A stretch of DNA of 64,000 bases, from positions 54,474,501 to 54,538,500 of the forward strand of contig NC_091675.1 in the NCBI RefSeq assembly GCF_042453785.1, in the 5' to 3' direction. Under the pieces are notes generated by a model. It saw only the letters and a program-made list of their open reading frames with translations, was not told where the DNA came from and ran no database searches. Position 1 is the stretch's first letter, and the number at the start of each line of letters is the position of its first letter. The stretch is from Malus domestica. Lineage: Eukaryota > Streptophyta > Magnoliopsida > Rosales > Rosaceae. A program made the position numbers and the translations under genes. Positions 46,969 through 57,597 of this stretch are shown here, in pieces.

Positions 46969-47755
46969 GTTGATTGTTGAAGATCCAGAGGACCCCGGCG
47001 ATGAAGAGAGGTGCGTCTCAGTATACACTGATTCCAGAGGAGTTTGACCGGAAACAAAGCTCCGGCGACGGTGAGGACCTCAATTCCTATAGGGATCCGT
47101 GAAATCGGGATTTAGAAAGAAACCAGACTACAAATTAAGAGCGAGAAGGAAGAAGGAACAAAGCTCCGGCGACGCAGAAGAGGAGAATCTGAACTGTAAT
47201 AATGCGGCAGCATATGGGCGTCGGAGTGAAAGTCTGAACGTGGAGGAGGAGGACACAAGCTGAACCTTTTATAAGGAGGAGGAGAAAAGATAGACAATTC
47301 AGTGAATCCAACTTCAACAGCAACAACAAATGGATTACCGATAATAGGGCATTTTGGTAATAATATTAATTTTCATTCGATTCATATGAGTTAATGCACA
47401 GTTTATATGGTCCGTAGCTTTTATACTCTGATTCCAGACGATTTTAGCAAACAACTTAATAGGAATCTGGTTATAATTTATTCTTAATTTAATTTCTCTT
47501 CAATTCAATTTCTCTCAACTGATTACGAATTAGTAAATAGTTAGGAGTTTAAATATTTTGGAAGAGTTGTATTCGATTAACATGTCACATAAAGGGTGAT
47601 TTTGTATAAAATCAATACAAAGTTATCATATTGATAGTAGATCAACAATATTTATGTTAATTATAAATAGGTCAATCATGTATTATGACACTTAAATGCA
47701 TTTAAAATAAACAAAAATTACAAAATATGCCACTACAGCGGACATCCACTCCAAC
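46969..47755 (-). promoter_or_regulatory. VPS52 leader and promoter region
   Basis: Purine/pyrimidine-biased leader up to about 47340, then AT-rich sequence. No clear TATA box. No other gene. Confidence 0.4.
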
Positions 47756-47862
47756 TAATACCCCATTTCTCATATTTTGGAATAGGTCAATACTAATCAA
47801 CCATTGCCCCATTTCTCTTTTTTTTTTTCTTCATATTTTGGAATAGGTCAATACGATTCAAA

Positions 47863-48030
47863 CACTGGAACGCAGTGTCTGTTTCTTAATTCTGTCTTTT
47901 ACACTCGGATTCAAACACTGTGTTACAGTGTCCGTTTCTTGGTTCCCTTTTTTTCATCACTCACACGCCTTCTATGCTTCATTTTTCGTGCGACTCTTTA
48001 TTTTTACATTTGGATTCAGACACTACAATG
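47863..48030. repeat. Palindromic minisatellite, left part
   Basis: Units of roughly 53-60 bp carry a palindromic core like ACACTGCAATGCAGTGT followed by CCGTTTCTTGGTTCTG. Two full units and the start of a third lie here. The array resumes at 49119 after an inserted element. Confidence 0.75.
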
Positions 48031-49118
48031 TAGGGGTGGGCACGGGTTGGGCTGGGCCCAAATTTGGAGGGACCAAACTAGACCAGCTTAAATAGGAAAT
48101 AGGAAGGGCCGGGCCGGGTATTGCAAATCTGATCACTAGAACTGGACCTAACTTGGCCCGTTTAAAATGGGTCAATTATGGCCTTGGTACACGGGTCCTC
48201 TATTATTATTTTTTTCCCACCCAAACCCTTTAGCCGCCATTCAATTTCCCTTTCTTGTCGACTTTTGAGTAAGATAACGACAGCGACGACGATGATGATG
48301 GATGATCAGACGGCGATGATGGGGACGATGTTGAGTTTTGAACCGGCAGAGACACCACCCAATACTTGTTCGTCATTCAATCCATCATCATAGAAACCCC
48401 CTAAATTAGTAACCTTAGGCCCTAGAACAACACAATTGACCCCAATCCCCAAATCAAAAAACCCTAACCCAACCGAATCCCCAAATTCTGAAACCTTAGA
48501 ATCAAACCAAATTCTGATCCAGGCCTTGAGATCATCCTTAAGATCTTCTCGTTGGGCTTGGCGACATCGACATGCCGTTATCGACGCAATCGTTCTCGAT
48601 CACGTGCTTGATGGTCTGCGACTCCAGCGCCACCCCCTTCTCGACCTCGAATGACTCACCGTCCGAGCTCTTAAGGGTGTTCTTTTTCGACGACGACGAC
48701 ATGGTTGGTGACTGTGATAACGATAGTCTCGAAACGACGGTGCCAAACAGTGAAAATAGTGATTGGTGAGAGCCAAGTTTGATTTCTTTATGGTGAGGAG
48801 ATGGGAAGAAGTGAGAGAGAGTTGTGATGGATAGTGATCAGTGATGTACATAGGGCCCCAGCTAAAAAATAAAATTAAAAAAAAATGAAATAAAGAAAGA
48901 AAACAGTGTAGTACAAATGTACTACCACTCAAGAAAACAAATGCAATTGTACTAATAGTGTAGTACCACTTAACCACAGCAGATATTTTGGTGAGAATAG
49001 GGAGAAACGGGCCCGGGCATTTTCTCAAGCCTTTTTGTCTTTACAAATTTCAAACTCGCCCCAAACCGCATGGAACTGGCCCACCTCGCGAGCCTAGTGC
49101 CCATTTGCCCACCCTCTA
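48031..49118. mobile_element. hAT-like non-autonomous element, 1,088 bp
   Basis: Ends TAGGGGTGGGCA (left) and TAGAGGGTGGGCA (right, reverse complement) have the TAGGGGTGGGCA form of plant hAT elements. The flanks CTACAATG (48023-48030) and CTGCAATG (49119-49126) form an 8-bp duplication with one mismatch. No transposase. The interior carries a SKP1-like gene fragment on the minus strand and CCGGGCC-rich sub-terminal repeats. Because it sits in a tandem repeat containing CTGCAATG, the duplication could partly reflect that repeat. Confidence 0.75.
48538..48702 (-). pseudogene. SKP1: Captured N-terminal fragment of a SKP1-like gene
   Basis: SKP1 links cullin-1 to F-box proteins in SCF ubiquitin ligases. 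The minus-strand frame opens with [20 protein letters not shown] and continues to [13 protein letters not shown], the N-terminal BTB/POZ-like strand-helix part of SKP1. After VDNGM the family pattern (normally leading to the PLPNV segment) is lost, and the frame stops at 48538 after 54 residues. The C-terminal F-box-binding half is absent. A matching start codon and about 75-80 bp of GC-rich leader suggest capture of a 5' gene end. Confidence 0.85.
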
Positions 49119-49320
49119 CTGCAATGCAGTGTCCGTTTCCCTGTTCTGTTTGTCTTTTTTTACTGTTTGATTTAGAAACTACAGTGCAATGTCTGTTTCC
49201 TGGTTTTTTTTTTTTTTTTTTCTTTCTTACATTTTGATTCAGACACTGCAATGCAGTGTCTGTTTCTTGGTTCTGTTTTTACATTTTTATTCAGGACACT
49301 ACATTACAATGTCCGTTTCC
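49119..49320. repeat. Palindromic minisatellite, right part
   Basis: Continues the array at 47863: cores near 49119-49132, 49177-49192, 49240-49260 and 49296-49312. The core ACACTGCAATGCAGTGT at 49244-49260 is a perfect palindrome. Confidence 0.75.
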
Positions 49321-50456
49321 TAATTCTCTTCTTCTTTCTGTCATCGTTTCCACAATTCACGAAGTCTCCCTCAACCCATAAAATTACTTCTTTAAGACAA
49401 TATAAATTTCATATCATAGAACAAAAGGAGATATAACCCATCAAATTAATCAAAACGCAAAAAGATTTCAAACCCAAAAGAAGAAAACATCAAAACCCAT
49501 AAAATTCAACCCCAAATTCATCCCCCACAAATGCTCATCATGACTTTACCTGTTTTGGGCTCAACGAGAAGGCCTTGCCGGTGAAAGATAGCGACAATGA
49601 GGCGTATGTATTGAAATCATAGCTTTTTTGGTCTGATTTTTGGGTCTTTTTTCTCCTGCAGGTGGTGGCGGTGGTGTAGCGTCGTCGAATAGTCTCACCA
49701 AGAACAAGTTGCTAGATTGAGAATGGGAGAAGGTTAAGAGAGATCGACATGGTGTCCTGGCAAGGGAAGACGGAGTGCACGTAACGGCTTAATTGCACAT
49801 TTCGCAAATCTAGTTGGCAGCTAGTTATGAGGTGGAAGAGAAAGGTCGCAGCATGTAATCACAATTTTTTTTTTAAACAAATGAGAGAAAATGAGAGAAG
49901 GGTAAAATACTAACTATGATAATGCCTTAAAGCCCATGTAACATTTATCATTAACCTATTCCTAATTAACAAAAATATATCATTGATTAAGTCCATAACA
50001 AAAATAAGCATTGATATATGACTAAACAGTAGTTTTTGTTGATCTTTGACTAAATTACCTTTAAATAAATTCATAGAAGTAAATTAGTGGCAGGTGGCCA
50101 TTTATCACAATGGTGGAAAAATGTTAAGTTACATGACGACGTGAGTTCGAATATCGTCGGTGACTAATCTGACATTTAATTTAAGAAAATCTATCTTTTG
50201 ACACAAAAAAATATATATATAACTATATTATTGTTTTATTAAGATTTAATTTTAAGGTATTTAAAAATACAAAAAATTTAATTAATATTTTAAATAAATT
50301 CATAGTAGTAAATTAGTATTCTATTAGAATTTGATTTGAAAATATTTTTAAAATACGAAGAATTTTAAGGGATTTGTAATTATTTAGACTTTAGGAAATA
50401 AGGCATTTAAGATTCTTAATGATTTTACATAATTCACAAAGGATTCGTTTGGAAGT
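49321..50456. other. Intergenic, no supported gene
   Basis: AT-rich, with a few coding-like but interrupted patches (for example around 49545-49790) that I cannot assign. Confidence 0.4.
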
Positions 50457-50461
50457 ATTTT

Positions 50462-52638
50462 TGTCACAGCCCGTCCCGAGATTTTCTTATTAAGGACGTG
50501 AAAGGACGAAAGTACCCTTGACGTTACTAAGGTAAGTGTTGTGACATGTTTTGAATATTTCCTACTCCCTAAGCTTTTGGAGAAAATAATTTAAGTTGGA
50601 TTAATTTTGGATGGTATTTTTGTGTGGTTAGGGATTAAAATTGGTATGTATGGTTTTGGTTGGACCACATACACGCACAAGACCTCTCCCCTTCCCCTGT
50701 GCTCTCTCTCTCTCCGCCCTCACGACTCTCTCAGTCTCTCTTTCTCTCGAACCGTACGGACGAGACCAAGAACCCTCCAACTTTCACGGATCGACGCCAA
50801 AAATGTATGATTCTTCATCCTTTTAACCTCCTAAGTCGATTGGTGTTAGTTTTAGGACATGAAACGTTCGAAATCACGTGAAACCCGAACCTCCATTTTA
50901 TGTCACTATTCATGCAATCGTAATATGTCGATTTTCAGGGAATTCTAAGCTTGTAGTAAGCTTAGTGAGGTCCCAAGGAAGCTCGGAGTGCTTCGTTTGA
51001 AGGTTTTGGACGTCGGGATCACCAGATTCGACTTTGGTCAGTTTTTGTGGGATTTCTCCGGTGAGATTTTGTAGTTTTTAGAGCTTTAAACTAGTCTATC
51101 GTGAAACTACATGTTTAGGGCTTTAAATTGATATAGAATTAGAAGAAAATGGTTGAGAAACGAGGGAGAACAAGGCAATTGAAAATTGCCCAGTTTTCCG
51201 GCCACCGGAAAACTCAGTCCGGCGAGCATCGAGGAAAAAGATGCGCGTGGGGGCGCGTAGGTCCGTGCCACCCACAGCGCGTGGGGTCGCGTGACAAGCC
51301 CAAAAATTATTTTAAAAATTTGTCGACGTTCGTGACGTCGAGTAGGTATATTCATATACCCGATTTGAGCACCGTATGAGAAGTTATTACGAATTGTTGG
51401 TTATATGCTTTAAAAATAACGTTTTTATAGTTATTTCGCATATAGGTGACACCTATCCCGAGGACGAGCGCATCCAGGGACGTCACGGGGGTTACGACCC
51501 TTCGACTTATCAGTGAGTGGGCAGTATTTCTGTTTATACCTATATACTATTGATATGTTTCCCATAAATTGAGTTTGAACGAAAATACGTTTTCAAATGC
51601 CATGCATGCATGATATGAGTTATATGAATTGATAATTGATGCATATATATATGTGAATTGGTGCTGTGGACGCACATGTGAGTATCAGGTGAGTTTATGT
51701 TATTCATGTGCATTGTTGATATGTATTATGTTGATAGCTCATAACCAGCAATCATGGTGTTAGTGCTTATATTATTCACCTCGCACCGCACGTTCACCTT
51801 GGATCCAAGTAGGTGCATGTCGTACAGACCATGAGAGGGTTCCGACATGTCGTACAGACCATGAGAGGGTTCCGACTGATATGTGACCTTAGATTGTGTA
51901 CACAGATGTTTGATGAGAGAAGCACTAGAGCGTATTATTATTACACCATCCTTATCGTACAGACTACTTCAGGTAGTTCTGATGTATATGCAGTGTAGTG
52001 CCGTACAGGTCACCGAGGTGACTCCGGATGGATTTGATGTTGAGCTATAGAATTAACCGTACAGGATCAACTGCAGGGTCTCCGGTTAATTCATTATTTC
52101 ACCTGTTACATTGATGCATCATTCATTCTGTTTTTGAAAGTTTTTAACATGGCATACTTTCTGGTTTTTAAGAAAGATTGACGATTTGAGATAAATGAAA
52201 AGTATTATGCTAGTATGCTATTTTCTGGGAAAGTATACAGGTTTTACAGCGAGGGGTTAGAAATATTTTAAATGAAAGGTTTTCAAAAAGTTTTGTTTTA
52301 CTGACCCACTCAATTTTGTTTAGCAGCCCTCCAGGTTCTAGTTAGCAGTTGGTGGCTCACGAGGCTTTCTTCGACGTTCTGACAGACTCTCCTAATGTAG
52401 GACTCACCTGCGGGTGTTGTAACTTAATTATAGTCCTACTTGACTTCACCTAGTTGCTTATGCTCTGAAATTGTGTGTTGCACACTTTAACTCTCTTTAG
52501 CATGCTTTTGGTTATCCTTGCTAGTAGTTGGTTTTTATTCTTTCGTAATTCTCTTATTTTGCTTCCGCACCGCACTTATGGTTACGTCACGCTTACGTGA
52601 CGGCCAACATGCCTTGATTCTAGGATCGGGATGTGTTA
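50462..52638 (+). repeat. 5' LTR (2,177 bp)
   Basis: Partner of 57598-59778. Contains a CT-rich patch near 50700-50745 and, at 51819-52091, five hairpins each with CGTACA in the left arm (see findings). The terminal base triplet is TTA where the 3' LTR has TCA. Confidence 0.96.
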
Positions 52639-52641
52639 GTT

Positions 52642-52653
52642 TGGTATCAGAGC
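52642..52653 (+). other. Primer-binding site, initiator tRNA-Met
   Basis: TGGTATCAGAGC, the standard complement of the plant initiator methionine tRNA 3' end, three bases after the 5' LTR. Confidence 0.95.
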
Positions 52654-52717
52654 TTAGGTTGCAGTCCTGTATAATTGTTAATGTTCTAATGATCTTTTGG
52701 TGTCTTTTGTCAAAACC

Positions 52718-55700
52718 ATGCCGCCTCGTAGGGAACGACGTCGTACTTCCGAGTCTAACTTCCCTGATATAGTTCAATTAGGGGAAGCGATGGCTCATGC
52801 TTTTCAGAATGTTATCCATCCTCATCCCTCTCCTCAGAGAACACCCCTAGAGACCATGTACAACCTGAAATTAGACCGCTTCATGGGTAATGAGGGTCAC
52901 GAAGGGGCAGAGAAATGGCTAGACCATATTGAGAAGACGTTTCAGGTGATGCAAAGTCAGGGGAACCTTCCTGCTAACAGATGGGTTGAGACCACTACTT
53001 GGTTTTTGGGACGAGAACCAGCAGGTTGGTGGAAGAATCAGGCCCAGTTTATGTCACCAGAGATGGCATCTGATTGGGAGGTATTTAAGGAGAATTTTAA
53101 GAAGAGATTTGTTCCTCCAGAGTATATTGACCGTAAGAAGCAAGAATTCGCCCGACTGAAGCAAAAGGATATGTCGGCGCATGAGTACTACCGAAAATTT
53201 ACAGACTTATCTCGTTACGATCCTGATACAGCTGGTAATCCGGTAGAGATGCTTCGCCGCTTTAAGTTAGGAACTAAGAGGAAATGGCGAACTTTTGCTA
53301 GTGCACTTCCTTGCAACGATTATCATGAGTTTTCTAAGATTCTGGTTCGGATGGAGGATTCCAATAACCTTCCCAGTAACAATGAGGATGATGAAGAGAA
53401 AAATGATAATCAGATGAGAGATGACAGGGGAAAGGGTATCTCTATTCCGAGACCCCGTAGGACGCAGACTTTCAAGAGGAGTGGAGCGAGTTCTAGTTCT
53501 TCCAATGGAGGGCTTAGTGTGACAGGCCCGAGGAGAGGTGGAAGATTTGCTGGTTGACCCAGATTTCAGAGGCCGAGAGATTTTAGTGGAGCTGGTGGTT
53601 TAAATGCTCCGTTGTGTCGTCGATGTAACTTCAGGCATCATGGATAGTACAGGAGAAGTGGTAGTGGTGGTTGTTTTACTTGTGGGTAGATGGGACATCG
53701 AGCTGCACAGTGTCCCCAGAGTCAGCAGAGACCTCAGCAGTCTACTATGCCACCCCCAGCACCGGTTCAGCAGAATTATGGATCAGGCAGCTATGGTTAG
53801 ACGAGTCGAGGTGGTGCTTACCACTATCATGGTGATGTTGCTCCCTATGCCTCCGGACAGAATCAGTATTCGCAGGATTCTTATTTCCAAAGTGGGTATT
53901 CTCAAGATCCTGGAGGTTATTCTTCGTATTCTTCTATGCCAGCTAGTGGATCCCAGTGGCATCAGGGAAATCAACCCCGTCAGGGAGATGTTACTGCTAG
54001 CGGCACAGGACCGTCTAGGCAGGCTAGCCAGTCAGGTCAGGGACGCACTTCCCAGGGACGAGGTAGTCAGAGTAACAGAGGTCGTGGTGGACGACAGCAA
54101 GGTTAGGGACATGTTAATCACATCTCACTACAGGATGCTCAGAACCATCCAGACTTGATTATGGGTACATTAAACATCCTTGGTCACTTTGCTAGAGTTT
54201 TGATTGATTGTGGTGCTACCCATTCTGTGATTTCTCATACGTTTGCTCAAATGACACAACCTCACCCTACACCTCTAGGATTTGATTTAGAGTTTGCTAT
54301 GCCTAGAGGAGACAAATGTTATGTTGATAGTGTTTATCCAGGGTGTCCAGTGATGGTAGATGGCGTAGTTATGCCAGCTGACCTTATCCCGTTAGATATT
54401 GTGGATTTTGATGTGATTTTAGGGGCATATTGGTTGCATTATAATCGTGCCCATATTGATTGTTACGGGAAATCAGTTTCTTTTCTTCGTCCTGGACTAC
54501 CAGAGGTTACTTTTGTGGGTGAAAGAAGTGGGGTGAGACATGGTGTTATTTCTGCCATGAGAGCAAAGAAGCTATTATCGAAAGGTTGTCAAGGATACTT
54601 AGCACATGTGGTGTTAAATGATGTTGCTCCTAGCAATATTGAGGAAGTGGGAGTAGTCAGGCACTATCCTGATGTATTTCCAAATGATTTGCCTGGATTG
54701 CCGCCAGACAGAGATGTGGAGCTTTCGATTGATTTACTTCCAGGTACGGATCCTATATCTTTGACTCCTTATAGAATGGCTCCAGCTGAATTAAGAGAGT
54801 TGAAAATTCAGTTACAGGAATTAACTGATAAAGGTTTCATCCAACCTAGTACTTCACCTTGGGGAGCTCCGGTATTGTTTGTAAGGAAGAAAGATGGAAC
54901 TTTGAGGTTATGTATTGATTACAGGCAATTGAATCGGGTAACGATTAAAAACCGTTATCCATTGCCTCGTATTGATGATTTGTTTGATCAACTTAAAGGT
55001 GCATGTGTGTTCTCCAAGATTGACTTGAGATCTGGATATTATCAGCTGAAGATTAAGGATGAGGATGTACCTAAAACAGCTTTCAGAACCCGTTATGGAC
55101 ATTATGAGTTTTTGGTAATGCCATTCGGATTGACTAATGCACCTGCAGCTTTCATGAGGTTGATGAATGAAGTATTCCAACAATATCTTGATAGGTTTGT
55201 CATTGTTTTTATTGATGATATTCTGGTATACTCTAAGTCGAAAGTAGACCATATTCGACATCTAAACTTGGTATTAAGGAAATTGAGGGAGCATCAGTTG
55301 TATGCCAAGTTTAGTAAATGTCAGTTTTGGTTGAATCAAGTGGCATTTTTGGGACATGTAGTATCGGCACAGGGAATTCAAGTTGATCCTCAGAAGATAG
55401 CAGCAGTGGAGAATTGGGAACAACCACGAACCGTCACCGAGGTACGAAGTTTTCTTGGTTTAGCAGGTTACTATCGACGGTTTGTTCAAGATTTCTCTAT
55501 GATTGCTTTACCACTGACAAAGTTAACCAGGAAGGATGTTAAGTTTGTTTGGGATGAGAATTGTGAGCAAAGTTTCCAGCAGCTGAAACATTGCCTCACT
55601 CACGCTCCAGTATTGGTACTTCCTGACGATAGTGGTAACTATGAGATTTACAGTGATGCTTCATTGATGCAGCATAACAGAGTGATCGCCTATGCTTCTC

Positions 55701-57542
55701 GACAGTTGAAGATTCATTAAAGGAATTATCCTACTCACGATCTTGAGTTGGCAGCCATTGTTTTTGCTCTGAAGATTTGGAGGCATTATCTCTATGGCGA
55801 GAAATGTAAGATCTTCACAGATCATAAGAGTCTTCAGTATCTTTTCACTCAGCATGATCTTAATCTTCGTCAGCAAGGTGGATGGAGTTGCTAAGTGACT
55901 ATGACTACACTATTGAGTATCACCCGGGTCGTGCAAATGTGAGCTGATGCACTGAGTAGGAAACCTCAAGGTCGACTTAAAGCTTTGTATGCTTGTCGTG
56001 TTCCTCTACTTGCAGATTTGAGAGCTACTGGAGTTAAGTTGGAAATGGAAGAGCGAAGAAAAGCTTTTCTTGCTAGTTTCCAAGTCAAGCCAATTTTGGT
56101 TGATCGTGTACTTGAAGCTCAGTTGGTTGATGAGGAGATTCAGGAATTGATTCAATTGAGAAGTGAAGGGAAAAAGAAAAACCTCAAGATTCGGGAATCG
56201 GATGGCATGCTTATGCATGCTTATGCAAGAGAACAGGATGTATGTGCCGAATAACGAGGAACTAAAGAAAGAAATTTTGGATGAAGCACATTGTTCGGCT
56301 CATGCGATGCACCCAGGAAGAACCAAGATGTATCATACCATTCGCCCATTTTATTATTGGCCAGGTATGAAAAGGGAAATTGCTGAGTACGTAAGTAGAT
56401 GTATTGTTTGTCAGCAAGTCAAAGCTGAAAGGAAGAAGCCTTTTGGTCGGATGCAACCACTTCCCGTTCCTCAGTGGAAATGGGAAAATATCACTATGGA
56501 CTTTGTGTATAAGCTTCCTCGTACTCAGAATGGATTTGATGGCGTTTGGGTGATTGTAGATCGGCTTACCAAATCAGCACACTTCATTCCTGTGAGGGAA
56601 AAGTTCCCTCTGAATAAATTGGCTAAGTTGTTCATCATGAAGATTGTAAAGTATCATGGCGTTCCAGTGAATATTATTTCTGATCGAGATCCAAGATTTA
56701 CTTCTAAGTTTTGGATAGCTTTTCAGGAAACTCTTGGTACGAAATTACTTTACAGTACTGCTTATCATCATCAGACAGATGGACAATCAGAGAAGACTAT
56801 TCAGACGTTGGAGGATATGTTGAGATCTTCAGTGTTGCAGTTTGGTGATTCTTGGCATGATCGCCTGGATTTGATGGAATTTGCCTACAACAATAGCTTT
56901 CATTCGAGCATTGGTATGTCACCATTTGAGGCACTTTATGGTAGAGCTTGTCGTACGCCATTGTGTTGGTCAGAGGTTGGTGAAAGAGTGCTAGAAGGCC
57001 CAGAGATTGTGGATGAGACTACGCAAAATGTTCAGGTGATTAAGGCTAACCTAAAAACGGCCCAAGATCGACAAAAGAGTATAGCAAATAGACATGCTAC
57101 TGATTGAGTTTATAACGTGGGTAATTTGGTGTTCTTGAAGTTGTCACCTTGGAGAAGTGTAGTGCGGTTTGGAAAAAGAGGCAAGCTAAGTTCTAGGTAC
57201 ATAGGACCTTATGAGATGACCGAGAGGATTGGTGAAGTTGCTTACAGATTGGAGTTGCCTCCAGAGTTATCTAAAGTGCATAATGTGTTTCATGTCTCGA
57301 TGCTTCGACATTATGTTTCAGATCCTTCACATGTGATTCCTCCTCAACCTTTGGAGATTAATCCGAATTTCACGTATGATGAGGAACCAGTCACTATCTT
57401 GGATTGGAAAGACAAGGTTCTAAGGAATAAGACGGTGAGTTTGGTGAAAGTATTGTGGAAGAAGCACTCAGTGGAAGAAGCTACTTGGGAGACGGAAGAC
57501 CGAATGAGAGAGATGTATCCGAGGTTGTTTTATGGGTATTAA
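52718..57542 (+). pseudogene. Gag-pol polyprotein, inactivated
   Basis: Start taken at MPPRRERRR (52718), as usual for this clade; an ATG at 52697 is also in frame. Gag (to about 53550) has the RFMGNEGHEGAEKWL and FKENFKKRFVPP patterns, then a CCHC zinc knuckle broken by stops. Protease shows [12 protein letters not shown]; reverse transcriptase shows [20 protein letters not shown] and FIDDILVYS; RNase H starts YSDAS with about eight codons missing. Integrase has its HHCC finger (MHPGRTKMYH...CIVCQQ) and DDE residues (MDFVY, SDRDPRF, DGQSEKTIQ). The C-terminus has the degenerate chromodomain ILDWKDKVLRNKTVSLVKVL. Lesions: stops near 53555, 53643, 53685, 53798, 54103, 55718 and 57105; short deletions around 55880 and 55938; and a frameshift from a 10-bp tandem duplication at 56207-56226. 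Confidence 0.95.
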
Positions 57543-57584
57543 GTGTTTTGATTGGTTGTATGAATTTCGAGGACGAAATTCTAT

Positions 57585-57596
57585 AAGGGGGGAAGA
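57585..57596 (+). other. Polypurine tract
   Basis: AAGGGGGGAAGA, one base before the 3' LTR; primes plus-strand synthesis. Confidence 0.9.
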
Positions 57597-57597
57597 T

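Noticed and set aside
48178..48393. 71-codon + strand frame in the hAT-like element as a gene
   Set aside because: Composition follows GATGATGATG-type simple sequence; no family recognised and no codon signal.
50607..50881. Three overlapping + strand frames in the 5' LTR (repeated at 57782) as conserved small proteins
   Set aside because: They are repeated only because the LTR is repeated; they follow the CT-rich tract and differ in frame between copies.
53604..54158. 184-codon frame in the gypsy element as a separate gene
   Set aside because: It is an out-of-frame shadow of the zinc-knuckle and Q/G-rich part of gag, which in the correct frame is interrupted by stops.
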